This document shows, piece after piece, positions 35,601 through 47,054 of a stretch of DNA of 64,000 nucleotides. Under the pieces are notes generated by a model, which saw nothing but the letters and a program-made list of their open reading frames with translations, ran no database searches and had not been told where the DNA came from. Every line of letters starts with the position of its first letter. Position 1 is the stretch's first letter. The stretch lies in NCBI GenBank assembly GCA_963971425.1, contig OZ020521.1:7271519-7335518 (forward strand), in the 5' to 3' direction. The stretch comes from Bryoerythrophyllum caledonicum (Eukaryota > Streptophyta > Bryopsida > Pottiales > Pottiaceae). The translations under genes were made by a program, and so were the position numbers.

Positions 35601-38600
35601 TCTTATTCCCGTTGATTGTCTTCCACCCATGGATTGCCTTTCATCGATCCCTTGTCTACTACTTGTAGATTCTCTTATTCCCGTTGATTGTCTTCCACCC
35701 ATGGATTGCCTTTCATCGATCCCTTGTCTACTACTTGTAGATTCTCTTATTCCCGTTGATTGTCTTCCACCCATGGATTGCCTTTCATCGATCCCTTGTC
35801 TACTACTTGTAGATTCTCTTATTCCCGTTAATTGTCTTCCACCCATGGATTGCCTTTCATCAATCCCTTGTCTATTACTTGTAGATTCTCTTATTCCCAT
35901 AGACTTCCTTCCACCCATGGATTCTCTTATTCCCATTGATTGACTTCCACCCATGGATTGCCTTTCATCAATTCCTTGTTTACTACTTGTGGATTCTCTT
36001 ATTTCCATAGAATTTCTTCCACCCATAGATTCTCTTATTCCCATAGAATTTCTTCCATCCATAGGTTCTCTTATTCCCATAGAATTTCTTCCACCCATAG
36101 ATTGTCTTATTTCCATTGATTGTCTTCCACTCGTGAATTCTCTTTCATCAATTCCTTGTCTACTATTTGTAGATTCTCTTATCCCCATAGATTGTCTACC
36201 ACCCATTGATTTTCTACTATTGATTGATTGTTCTTCATTCATATATTGTCCTTTATTTATAGATTCTCTTATTTCCATGGATTCTCTTTCATCCATTGCT
36301 TCCCCTATTTCTGATGATGGTTTTCCACCCATTGATTTCCTTATTCCTATAGATTGTTTTCCTCTAATGGGTTCTCTTCCACTCATCAAGTCTCTTACAT
36401 CATTGTCATAGTAGTTTTCTTCTTTCAAATCAACATGTTCAACAACATTTTCTTCTAAGTTATATTTTTGTGTACTTGGAGAATGAAATCGTGAAATAAC
36501 AAGTGATTTTGGGCGTGGCTTATGTGAATTAGAATATAGCGAAGTTCTAGACAAGTTTGATGTTGATTGAGACCTTTGTTGTAAATTTTTAAAACTATCC
36601 CCAAGTTTATCCACAGAATAGCGTCTTGGTTCATGATTCCTTTCAATATGATGTGAAATAGATGGAACTACATCTTGAATATTTTTTAGTTTAGAAGATA
36701 ATTCTTTCCGAACTTCTTCAATAGATGCTCTTCTAGATGCATCCATTACACTACAATCAATTGATTCATTTTCTACTACATTTATATTACTTTGATTTTG
36801 AAACATAGAATTTGATGCAAAGTCCTTATTATCATCATTATTTATTATAGATAAGTGTGTGGATGGGGGTTCATTCTTACTATCATCATTCATCTTAAAT
36901 AAAACATTCAACTCATCAAGTTCACTTCTTTCATTTGGAGGAATTGATATTGTCTCAGAAGCTTGTTTTAGTTCACTATTTTGAGTTTGGTTTTGAGTTT
37001 CAAGTTGTTCTTTTGTTGATGGATTACTTTGTGAACTTTGAAATAAGGACATGAATTTTTCGGTAAAGGAAAATGGTTTGCTTACTTTTGGAGAAGTTAT
37101 TTTGTTACTTGGGTGAGCATAGGATAAGGATTTAGTTAGTTTCAAAGACTTTGATCCTTTACTTAAATGAGAATAAGATACTGATTTATTGAGTTTTGAA
37201 GACTTTGGTGCATTCAATGGTTCAATTTGAGATTTCATTTCCTCATCCTTTTCATTTTCATAATTGGTTGATTCCTCATTGTTTTTGCTCAAAATTATTT
37301 TTTCATTTTCACTTGTAGTTGCATATGATTCATTAATTGGTGAATCTTGAAATAATGACCAAGATTTGGATAGTTTGGAAGATTCACTTTTTCTTGCATT
37401 TTTTGACATGGGCTTCTTTGATCCATGACTTGTTGACTTGGACCTAAATTTCACCTTTTTATTGTTTTCTACTTGTTCTTCAATATTCCAATACGTTTGA
37501 TCTTTTTCATTCATATTAAAAGATTCATTTGTATTATCATATGGAGGTTCATTCGTTTTAAAATATTCATTATGTGCTTCAACTACATTTTGTGACATTT
37601 GTACTTCATTGTCAAGTGGATTATCATGTAAAGATAATCGTAAGGATTTATCAGAATTAGAAACATATGATGGTTTATATCTAATATGCATCTGATGTTC
37701 ATTATCATTTGTTGAATTGTCATCTTTTATGTTCATCTTAAAAAGTGTATGTTCATCATGTGGAATCTTTTCATGTTTGGATATATAAGAAGGTCTAAAT
37801 TTAGAATTTGGTTGATTCAATGTAGCTTGTGATCCATCACTTGTTGAATTTTCACCCCAAGCTATATGGTGTACAGGATGGTGTTCATCTCCTGAGTGAT
37901 GTAAAATAGAATGAATAGAAAATTCATTTGTTTCTAAAATATTTTGAGATTCATTTTCATTCTGATTTATAGGCGGATCATATAATGCCGTTACTTGATC
38001 CACTAATGAATTCAAAGGCCATGGTAGTTGACTCGTTGTATTTTCGTGGGGAGCTATTTGATTTTCTATTGATTGGAATTTTCTGTTATCTTGACTTTTG
38101 TCAAAATTATGTATTTTTGATTTAGAATCATAGTTTATAAGAACATCATCGTTATAGGCCATTTTGGAGGGTACTGATTGTCTACTGCTAGAATTGACAT
38201 TTTTATTGTTATAGGGTTTATTTGATATATGATAACTTTTGCTTCTAGATTTGTTTAAAATTCTGTAATCTAATTCATCATCATCTTCATGTGCATTTTC
38301 TTCAAATTTTGATTGTGTATAAGAATGTTTAGGAGTTTTATAATACACTTTTCCTTTTCTCTCTTCATTAGCAATGGTGTGATGAAAATTCACTTTTGAG
38401 TTATCATGTTTTTTAATCCTTAAAATATTGTTTTGGAATTCCGCATTTGAGAAATCTTTCCAATTTAAAATTTCTTCATCTTTTAAATCATTATTATAAG
38501 TACAATTTTTTTCACTTTGTTCTTCTATAATTTGTTTTTCTATATTCATCATTTCATTTATATCAACTTCTATAACTATTGTTTTTTCTACATGAACCCT

Positions 38601-41411
38601 TTTAGGCGAAATATTTAGAACAGAAAAACTTTTATTACCATTTTCACAATTTAATCTTGTCTCTTGTTCTTCATAACTATTTGGTAAATCTTCATTATAT
38701 TGATGAGGTAAATTATAAGAAAAATCATCTACTGGATTTAAATGCCTATGCAAAAGATTGGTATTTGCATCACCTAATACATCAGAAGATTCAATATGTG
38801 AAGAATATGAAATATTTTTCTCATTGAAATCAATAAATACAGGTTCATTAGGATAATCAAAATGTTCCTCATGAGGTGGAATTTGATCCCAATTATCATG
38901 GTGTTGTACACTTTGTTCATAATTAATTGGACATTCATCACTAATAGATTGACCATTATATACATGATTTGTAGACATTCTATTCATTGGTAGTGGTTCA
39001 TAATAAACATCATTATTCTTTGTTTCCAATTGTGCACTACAAGTAACATTATTTGTGGATATTATGTTCATTGGTAGTTCACCATATGTATCATTGCTTG
39101 TAGATATTCTATTTATTGGTAGTTCATAATGTGTAACATTGCTTGTGGATATTCTGTTTATTGGTAGTTCACCATATGTAACATTGCTTGTAGATATTCT
39201 ATTTATCGGTAGTTCACAATGTGTAAGATTATTTGTGGATGTTCTACTCATTGGTAGTTCACCATATGTAACATTGCTTGTAGATATTCTATTTATTGGT
39301 AGTTCACCATATGTAATATTACTTGTGGAAATTCTATTCACCGGTAGTTCACAATGTGAAACATTATTTGTGGATAATCTACTCATTGGTAGTTCACCAC
39401 ATGTGACATTGCTTGTAGATATTCTGTTTATTGGTAGTTCACCATATGTAATATTACTTGTGGAAATTCTATTCACCGGTAGTTCACAATGTGAAACATT
39501 ATTTGTGGATAATCTACTCATTGGTAGTTCACCACATGTGACATTGCTTGTAGATATTCTGTTTATTGGTAGTTCACCATATGTAATATTACTTGTGGAA
39601 ATTCTATTCATTGGTAGTTCACAATGTGTAACATTATTTGTGGATGTTCTGCTCATTGGTAGTTCGCCACATGTGACATTGCTTGTAGATATTTTGTTTG
39701 TTGGTAGTTCATCATTTGTAACATTACTTGTGGAAATTCTATTCACCGGTAGTTCACAATATGTAACATTATTTGTGGATAATCTATTCATTGTTTGTGG
39801 TTCATAATAAACATCTTTTTTAGTTCCTAAAGGTTCACAATATGTAACATGATTTTCCATTTCTAATGATTCCTTAGGTCCCAAATGTGTTTCTATACTC
39901 AATTGTTTATCACACAAAACAGTTGTTTCCAATTCTGATGGTTTATCATACAACATAATTGTTTCGATTTCTAATGGTTTATCGTATGACACATTTGATT
40001 CTATTGGATTGTTGTATGATATTTTTGTTTCAACATGTTGTGCTTGGACGTATTCAACATTTGGATTAAAACTATGTCTACTACATACATGATTATTATC
40101 AACATAATTATTTGAGAAATGATAACCATGTTCTTTGATCATGTGTTCCTCGGGATTGTATTTCAATTCATTTATTTCTGCTGTCATTCTTTGAATGTCT
40201 CGAGTTTTCCGATCAAGTTCGTCCTTCATATCCACAACATTTTTAAAGTAAAAATGAAATTTGATTGTTTTAGTACAAACAATCACTCATAGCATGTATA
40301 GTTGCATTAACTACTTAATGATTTACTAGTTTTCTTTTTTGAACCAATAATCAATATTATAAATAAAAGATAACTTTGTTAAGATTTTATTATATATATA
40401 TATACACATTTTGCATACCTGGTGTTTATTGTTTGTATTCAACAATAGCTCCAACATTTGAAATGCTACTTTTCCACAACTAAAAATTCTTTGTAGCAAT
40501 AGTGATATCAACACCCTTTCATCCAATGTTTTGTCAAAATATGAACATTGTAGCTGTACAATTGCAATAGACACAAAATTTAAAAACATCAAAGACCATA
40601 TATTTATTTAATCTTGAAATGAGCTCTTTTTTATATGATTGTTGTTTGATAAAAGTTTAATAAGTTAATATATTTTGTAAAGATAAGGATAAGAAACTAC
40701 ATAACTGCTTACTATTTGAAAATGTATGTAATCTTTTCTTTGTACAGACCTTATTACATACCAATAGAACTCAATGTATTTGCATAATATGATTTTATAA
40801 TATTTCACTAGTAAAATTGCTCAAAACAAAAAAAATTAGGATGAAAATTTTCTACAAGAAAGGATGACATACATGGAATACTTGCCATTTTGGAGTCGGC
40901 ATCAATGGTGGTAAAAGAGTAGCTGCTTTCATGATGTTGCTCTTGTAAATGAGTATGCACTTGATCCAACCACTCTTCTACCTCGAGGTTCCATTTACTT
41001 GCTTCATGAGCCACAAATTCTTGTGTAGCTGTTTTGAAACGTTATTAGTTTACAACCTCTATGTATTCAATCCAATATTTTAAAACACAATTAAAGATTA
41101 TAGAAGGTTTTGTTAAATCTTTGCTCAAATCTAACAAATATAAAATTGTTAAGATCATATATATATAAATATATATGGTGTTTTAGGATAGTTTTTATAA
41201 GATATATATATTTTACAATACCATTGATGTCCCAGGTATCTTGGCCATCCATTACTGCCAACAAGAAATGAGTTGGATACCAAATTCCCTTCACAAAAAG
41301 AATTTGGCCATCCTTTAATTCTAACTTTGCATAAGTTTCGTTTTCTTTGTACAACCTTGCAAATTCTTTTTCCCTTTCAAATTTTTGTTGCTTCAAAATA
41401 TCTTCTTCCAT
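32673..41411 (-). CDS. XRCC4-like head domain fused to a giant repetitive tail (about 2,672 aa)
   Basis: Four minus-strand exons are proposed: 41411-41222, 41028-40886, 40553-40419 and 40223-32673. All are phase-consistent. Intron 1 is GT-AG, intron 2 appears to be GC-AG (ATG|GCAAGT) and intron 3 is GT-AG with a weak pyrimidine tract. Exons 1-3 resemble the head and first coiled-coil turns of plant XRCC4, the DNA ligase IV partner in non-homologous end joining. Signs are KLELKDGQILFVKGIWYPTH, the DGQ turn, TQEFVAHEASKW, ESSYSF...DSKM, then MLELLLNTNN and DELDRKTRDIQRMTAEINEL. Usual XRCC4 proteins have about 260-340 residues. Here exon 4 adds about 2,516: a short helix, 16 tandem 15-residue units, a 900-residue Ser/Asn/Lys-rich stretch, and about 1,240 residues of R-Q-S-M-G-E-type hexamers up to the stop. 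The coiled-coil part that normally binds ligase IV is not recognisable. The XRCC4 assignment rests on memory of the plant family. The tail frame itself is beyond doubt. Confidence 0.7.
32676..36395 (-). repeat. 18-bp coding repeat (hexapeptide), with 72-bp higher-order units
   Basis: The 3' half of the giant exon encodes about 205 degenerate hexamers around R-Q-S-M-G-(E/G/D). Toward the C-terminus (32.68-33.9 kb) the simple ERQSMG form dominates. Between about 34.3 and 36.3 kb a 24-residue higher-order unit appears (GIRESTSSRQGIDERQSMGG plus four residues). Four nearly identical 72-bp copies of it lie head to tail at about 35590-35880. The antisense strand is open over long stretches because of the periodicity. 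Confidence 0.93.
39026..39796 (-). repeat. 45-bp coding tandem repeat (15-residue unit, about 16 copies)
   Basis: The encoded unit is close to NRISTSNVTYGELPI. A higher-order period of three units (135 bp) is visible because HCELPV, YGELPI and CGELPM versions follow each other in order several times. The units are exact multiples of three, so the frame of the giant exon is kept. Two 135-bp blocks around 39330-39600 are nearly identical, which points to recent unequal exchange. Confidence 0.92.
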
Positions 41412-43177
41412 TGGATTTCTCCTACAAAACTATATCTTCTCTAGAAAATTGCATTGCACATTCTTTTTTTTCTTCTTCCAAATTTGTCAATTTTAGAGAC
41501 CTTCTTTGTATTCATTTTTATTGATTATTATAAATCATTTTTCTCAAATCCATCTCAAATGTGATGGAAGTTTTCATCAATTTCTTCACAAAACTACCTA
41601 CATTTCCAAAATTTCAATTTGAGTCTTAAAAGACACATCATTGAAAATCAAATAAGTTTGTTTCCTTCTAATTATAGATTGAATTTTAAATACATTCAAC
41701 CTTTTTCTTGTTAGAAAGAATGACAAAGGAGTAGTGATTCTATAGGTCATATTTGTCTTTTGTTTTCTTATAGATAATTTTTATATCAATTCACTTGATA
41801 AATTAACACTACATAAACATTCAATTTAGGGTTGCGGTCCCTACATGCTAGTGAAAGGAGATGATGTATGAATCTCACTTAAAGTCCATTGGTTGAAGAA
41901 GAGCTATGGATTTTTCTTCTTTCATCCTATTTGATATTTTGGTTGCTTATAATGAGATAAAATAAATCATCCAAAAATAACGTATAATACGAAATCAACA
42001 TAATGCTTTTTCAACCAATAGAAACATGTCTTACATATTACTCAAACTACATAATGCTAGTCTACATCAAATATAATAAAAGATAGAATTTGAAAATTAG
42101 ATATAAACATATTAACAAATTTAATAAACGTTTCTTTAATATATCCATTTTAAAGCCAAAAAATTAAAATAAAGACATAAAAGACTTATTTATTAAATTC
42201 TTCTTTAATTTAATATGACACCTTGGAATCTACATGTGAATTCATGGTTAGTAAGAATGACTACATGAACCATGTGAGAATTAGAATAGCATCCATTTGT
42301 ATAAATCCAAAGGCAATTTACACATGTAAAAATGTATTAGTTGATTTTTTTATAGATTTAACCAAATACAATGGAAAAACATTGATGTGTATAAAACATG
42401 ATTGTTGAAGAAATTTGGAACAATCCGATAGAGCCTCAAAAGGAAAATTTGGTAGGCACCCCAAACAACTCTTCCATGGCCCCACTAATGAAACTTGGCA
42501 TGCTAAAACTATCTACTTCAACAGCCTCACAAATTGAGGTGTCGTTGAAGCATCTCCATCCTAACCGCCCACCCATTGCAAGCACGCAAATGCCGAGGGT
42601 GGACGAGGCCCCTAGCTTGGCTTGTTGGAGGTGAATATCCATCACTACATAAGGTATTCAAATATCTAAGGTATTCAATCTGGCAGGTTGCAGTGGAGGT
42701 ACTCTTGGACCTACAAAAATATAAATTGCTACCTTGTTCATGCCAATAAATATGCACATCATGTTACACAAAGGCCAATGTAAGCATCCTTAGGATTAAC
42801 TAAAAATTCAGGATGCAACAAAAGTAACAATATAAGTTTTTAAAAATAAAAACTAAAAAATAGAAAAAATAGAAAGAATATATATAGAAAAATTTGAAAC
42901 ATTATAAATTTGGCACGTCCTCACCCTTTGAGGTGTGAAAAGGCAAACAAAAAAATCTACATACAATTGAGGAGTCCATATAAGGACAAGGACCTAAACT
43001 CCAGATCTAACTAAAATCAATACTCGCTACAAAATTGTAAGCTGTACCATAATCAACCTGATAATCTAATCAGGTTTTTTAATCCTTGAAAGAGTTTGGC
43101 GTAAAGATATGCAATATTTGGCACCTGATTAACAAACTGGTCTTCATGCTCTCTTTGACAAGCAACAATAGAGTACA
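41412..43177. other. Intergenic between the XRCC4-like gene and RRP8
   Basis: This is the upstream region of the XRCC4-like gene and the 3' flank of RRP8. A plausible acceptor (TTTTGTAG) lies just 5' of the proposed start at 41411, so a leader intron or a further 5' exon is possible. The 78-codon plus-strand frame near 42398-42634 has no recognised relative. Confidence 0.45.
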
Positions 43178-46100
43178 TCACCTCTTCTTGTACACACAGG
43201 GTTTAAGGTCAGGCCAGTTGATTGGCCTCTTTCCAGTTTTCTCCCCCTGAAAATGCAAGTAAGGTGAGAAAGGAATAAGTAAAAAAAAACTTCAAACAAC
43301 CCCCAAAAGAACCAGCGCCATGAGAAATTTAAAGAATATCATACCAATAATAAATCAAAAGAGGGGGGTTTACTAGTAAATATTGGGTGACTTTAAAAAG
43401 ACGTCTAAACATCAGCACTTTATAAAGGAGTAAAGGAGTCAGGTGAAATAAATGAGCAATGTAACGACTCTCAAATTACCTGTTTCTTGAATGTAAACAT
43501 AAGGAACATCTTGTTCTTGTCATCCTGATGGGCAAAAAAAAAACACTAGGTCACATCTACAAGAGAAAAGTGAGAATAATGTGAGCCCATGAATCAAGCG
43601 TTTGTTGGAAATAGTGCAACTAAATATGCCACAAGCACCTAAATAGTGCATGATACCCTTAATTCCTCTTTAACTCAACCTACTATAGATATATCTAAAA
43701 ATCTCAGACTCACCTTTAAACTAGAAGATAGGGGTAAAAAATAAAGAGAACCCTATCTAGCCACTCTTAACAAACAACAGAAGCTTTCCCATGACAAAAG
43801 AGACGTTAGATTGTGTAAAACTTTTATGGACTTCGACGGTGAATAGAATATTTAATGTCTTTAAGAAAACAAACAAAGGTTAACTAAAATTATACCTGAG
43901 AGATCGGAGTAAAACCCAGACGTTTCAGAGCATCTATAAACTGGGTCGGAGAAGCACCATCATTTGCTGGATCAAAGCGGCTCTTGACCTCGGCTATCAG
44001 CAAAAATCCCCTGTTGGAACAAAAGAATAAAAACCAGCTCCAAATTGTTTTTCAAGGAGAGAAAGGTGGCGGCTAACAATCTTGGTTAAAACTCTTTCCT
44101 CACTCTTGAAGAAAGCTAAAACTGATTTTAACGTGAACTTCTAGACCACCAACTTCTCTTCAGTACATACTTGAAGTAGTCTGATTAAAATTGGAGAACC
44201 ACTAAGTTTGAATGAACAATGATAATAATATAACAAATAAAAGAAGCGGGCATCATATTAACTTAACAAAAAACTTTACTTTCTTTAATTAATTTATTCA
44301 CTCTGAAAAATATGCATATCAATCACACCGTCCTTGTTTCTAGAAAAGTGAAAGATTGGACTTTGGGGCTTAGGGTTAAATGAATACCCTAATTTCAGTA
44401 CTCGATGTGCTTCTTTGAGAAAGCTTGGGTAGTCTACTCCCATTAGTGATAAGCAGAAAACAGCAACATCGATGGAATCCGTCTCCAAAGGAGTCTGCGA
44501 GCAACGAGAGCAGGTGTCAAATTTAGGGTTTAGCGTATAGGTACAAAACTCTGAAATGGAAAAAAAAAAAAAAAAAAAAAAGGCACACAAGACTCACCTT
44601 GGCCATGTTGCAAGCAATAACCGTGTCGTCACACGCCACAAGGTCCAACGAGTGAACTTTGTTCTTCACACCCTTGGAAAGCCTCGCATCCCCTATTTGC
44701 AAAATACGCCAACCCCAAAATTACACTTGAGAAGTCACCCATCGTAATAGCTACTAGATCAGTGGAAGAGCTTGGTGGTCTCTCACCTAGAATTCCTCAA
44801 TAAGTCAATGTCTTTGAGAATTAGTTTCAGCCGCATTTCATAAGAGGTACCATTAATCTCACCTGCCTTTTCCCTCTTTAAGGTGATTATAGGTGTGTAG
44901 AGCTCTCTTGGGCTGGTTTTGATGAGAATAGATGTCAAAACTCCTGGTATCTTTACCTCACTTTGCAAAGCACTTGACCCATAATGAACGATCCTGGATC
45001 CTGACACTTGATATCAAAATCATCCAAAACCTTACCACAACCAAAGTCAGCAACGACCAAGTCGGAGTTCCGAGCATTGAGCCAGTCCATGACAACCTGG
45101 ACAGGCAATCTAGGCCAGTGGGCCATCTGCGCTTGATACCCTGCATGATACTGTGTACCATATCAACCCACAGAAAGGTGCCTCATCAGTGAATCTTACA
45201 TGCACAAGCCCTGCATCACAGAAACATCGCCAGCATTGAACATCGTCGTTTCAGAACATGTAGTTCAAGCCATAAGTACAAGATTCAACACTTTTAAAAT
45301 AAAAAAAACACATCTCTCTACACGACGTTTCTTCATGTGGACAAGAAAGAAGGCTTTGTTCTTATGTGTAGTAATTGAGCTTCTCTTACCAGCTGAAAAG
45401 CGCTTCCATCTTTCCGAAACAGCTCAAACGCTTCTTCTCCTCTGTTCATCACAACAGTGAGAATCCAAACGCTAAACCCTACACCCTCCACACTTTTATC
45501 CTCGTGCTTGAAAACCACGCCATGAATAAACCTTGAACGTTAAACCCTAAACTGATCCGGAAAATCTTACTTGCAGGTGTAGAGTTGCTCATTGAGCATT
45601 CGAAATTGGCCTCCACTGAGTTTCTCCCGCATCTGCACCCAACGAAACAAAACCAGATCTTCTCCTCTCAGTCCTTCTCCGCGTGGAAAAAAAACCCTTA
45701 AACCCTACGGAAAACAACCTTAAACCCTGAACATCAACTTCTCCTCCATATTATACTTGAAAAAACACATCATGAAGAAACCTACAACTCTAAACACTTC
45801 AACCTTTCTCTCACATTACGATCCTACCAAACAAAAACAACCCCCCGGAAAACCTTAAACCCTAAGACTCCAACACTCAACTTTTGAAACTAAGACTTCG
45901 TCAGCAAAGACCTGACGAAGGGTTATTTACGACCAAAATGTGACATAACCTATCTTATCGAGAAAACTCAAACCCTGAACCCTAAACCCCAAGTGTTCAC
46001 CTACCTTTTCAAGATAACTCAACTCAGCCCGCTTCACCGGAGCTGCTGCTGCTGCTGCTGCTGCAACAACAACCTCGCCACCCTCACCTCCATCACCATC

Positions 46101-46409
46101 CTCACCACCCTCACGAATTCCCTTCTTATTCCGCTTCTTCCGATTCCTCTTCTTCTCACTCTCACCTCCATCACCACCCTCATGCTTTCCCTCCTTATTC
46201 CGCTTCTTCTGAAGCCTCTTCTTCGCAAAAGCCCGCACATCCACAGCACCATCCCCACCCTTCCTCTTCGCATCCCCCTTCCTCTTCATCGCCACGACCC
46301 CAACCTCACCAACTCCATCCGCTTTCCGCAGCTTCATCCTCGCCTTCTTGCTCAACTTCTTCTTCTTCCCTTCATTGCTCACCCCACCTTCTTGCTCTTT
46401 CGTCATCAT
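43178..46409 (-). CDS. RRP8: Ribosomal RNA-processing protein 8 (nucleolar rRNA adenine methyltransferase)
   Basis: There are nine phase-consistent minus-strand exons: 46409-46005, 45632-45571, 45441-45390, 45150-45036, 44692-44598, 44494-44388, 44010-43896, 43524-43480 and 43246-43178. They give about 354 residues (366 if the in-frame ATG at 46445 is used). The N-terminus is Lys/Arg-rich with an alanine run, as expected for a nucleolar protein. The RRP8 core follows in order: KLSGGQFRMLNEQLYTC, YHAGYQAQMAHWP, the SAM-binding VVADFGCGDARLS, LDLVACDDTVIACNMA, TPLETDSIDVAVFCLSLMG, EAHRVLK...LLIAEVKSRFD, DDKNKMFLMFTFKK and the terminal NWPDLKPCVYKKR. In yeast Rrp8 makes the m1A645 modification of 25S rRNA. 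Telo-boxes at the 5' end fit ribosome-biogenesis control. No break was found. Confidence 0.95.
46041..46062. repeat. GCT/GCA trinucleotide run in RRP8 exon 1
   Basis: Seven consecutive GCT units on the plus strand, continuing into GCAACAACAA, encode most of an eight-alanine run in the RRP8 N-terminal region on the minus strand. The run is likely to vary in length between individuals. Confidence 0.8.
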
Positions 46410-46416
46410 TCCTCCC

Positions 46417-46438
46417 GAAACCCTAAACCCTAAACCCA
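46417..46438 (-). promoter_or_regulatory. Telo-boxes at the 5' end of RRP8
   Basis: GAAACCCTAAACCCTAAACCC lies just upstream of the preferred RRP8 start codon. Further AAACCCTA cores occur in the first introns (near 45470, 45537, 45703, 45856, 45978) and, as TTAGGGTTT or AAACCCTAT, on the other side near 46584 and 46614. In plants telo-boxes mark promoters of ribosomal-protein and ribosome-biogenesis genes. Function here is inferred from the identity of the gene. Confidence 0.6.
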
Positions 46439-46839
46439 AAAACACATGCTGGTGCTGCTATCACCACATGACCCTGTTCTCTGATCAGTACCACCTCCTC
46501 CTTCAGAACAACCAACTATGGATGATATTTTGACAGTTACGAATATCGTTCAAAGAAAGGATTCGTTCCCAACGGATGAATTTTAGGGTTTCAGAAACGG
46601 CGCCTCCCCAAACCCTATTTAAACCTCCTCCTGGAATCCCATTTACTCATTCTGAGGTGTTGTCTTCGGCGTCGCCGCGGTGGTTTTGTGGTTTCTCGTC
46701 TAGTTTAGTTGCTTCGATGTCTGTTGGAGATGGATTAAGGTTTAGTTTTTTTCTGCCGGTTTCGGTGTTTATTATGAAGATGAGTCCCTCTACGCATGCT
46801 TAGGGTTCAAGCCATCTAGGGTCTATGACCTTGGCTGCT

Positions 46840-46925
46840 GAAGGATGTGATGATGAGAAATTGTCGCCCCAGTCCTATACGAACTTTGTTCTATGAGGAT
46901 TGACTATACTCTATTCTGATTCTTC
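46840..46925 (+). ncRNA. Candidate C/D-box snoRNA (unit A1)
   Basis: A C box GTGATGA (46847-46853) and a D box CTGA (46916-46919) are spaced as in C/D snoRNAs. They are bracketed by a terminal stem GAAGGA (46840-46845) with TTCTTC (46920-46925), six pairs with one G-U. The guide next to the D box would be GACTATACTCTATT. A duplicate of its 5' half occurs at 47055. Targets were not verified. Confidence 0.5.
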
Positions 46926-46939
46926 CGTTATTACTCGTC

Positions 46940-47032
46940 GGGATGTGATGATTTTTTTCGCCTCACCCGAATGTAGCTTCATGTTACATCATGTGGGATT
47001 GCGAAACATGATTTGCACGTCAGTCTGATCCC
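46940..47032 (+). ncRNA. Candidate C/D-box snoRNA (unit B1)
   Basis: C box GTGATGA (46945-46951), D box CTGA (47025-47028) and terminal stem GGGA (46940-46943) with TCCC (47029-47032). The guide before the D box reads GATTTGCACGTCAGT. Its last 45 bp are repeated near 47280-47324 (GTTGCGGAACATGATTTGAA, then CAGTCTGA), so the unit is duplicated. A target in 25S rRNA is plausible but unchecked. Confidence 0.5.
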
Positions 47033-47054
47033 TGTGTACTTTTTCGGTGAAAGT

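Noticed and set aside
32593-36411. Long plus-strand open frames (255, 317, 190, 199 and 152 codons) rich in D-C-L-S-P repeats
   Set aside because: They are the antisense of the minus-strand hexamer repeat. Periodicity in multiples of three keeps the opposite strand open, and they end wherever the repeat varies.
39026-39796. Regularly spaced repeats considered as a CRISPR array
   Set aside because: Units abut with no unique spacers, they are coding, and the genome is a plant nuclear one.
39139-39807. Plus-strand 222-codon frame with LLVDILFIGSSPYVT repeats
   Set aside because: It is the antisense shadow of the 45-bp coding repeat. The sense frame continues through non-repetitive sequence on both sides and this one does not.
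42398-42634. 78-codon plus-strand frame in the XRCC4-RRP8 interval
   Set aside because: No family resemblance, no splice partners, and the opposite strand is open over the same stretch.
45927-46445. RRP8 exon 1 read as a separate 172-codon lysine-rich gene
   Set aside because: The frame leaves conserved sequence at a GAAAAG|GTAGGT donor, and the next exons give an uninterrupted RRP8 reading in phase.
46576-46803. 75-codon plus-strand frame between RRP8 and the snoRNA candidates
   Set aside because: It resembles no protein. It is more likely the leader of a non-coding snoRNA host transcript, but that is not shown either.
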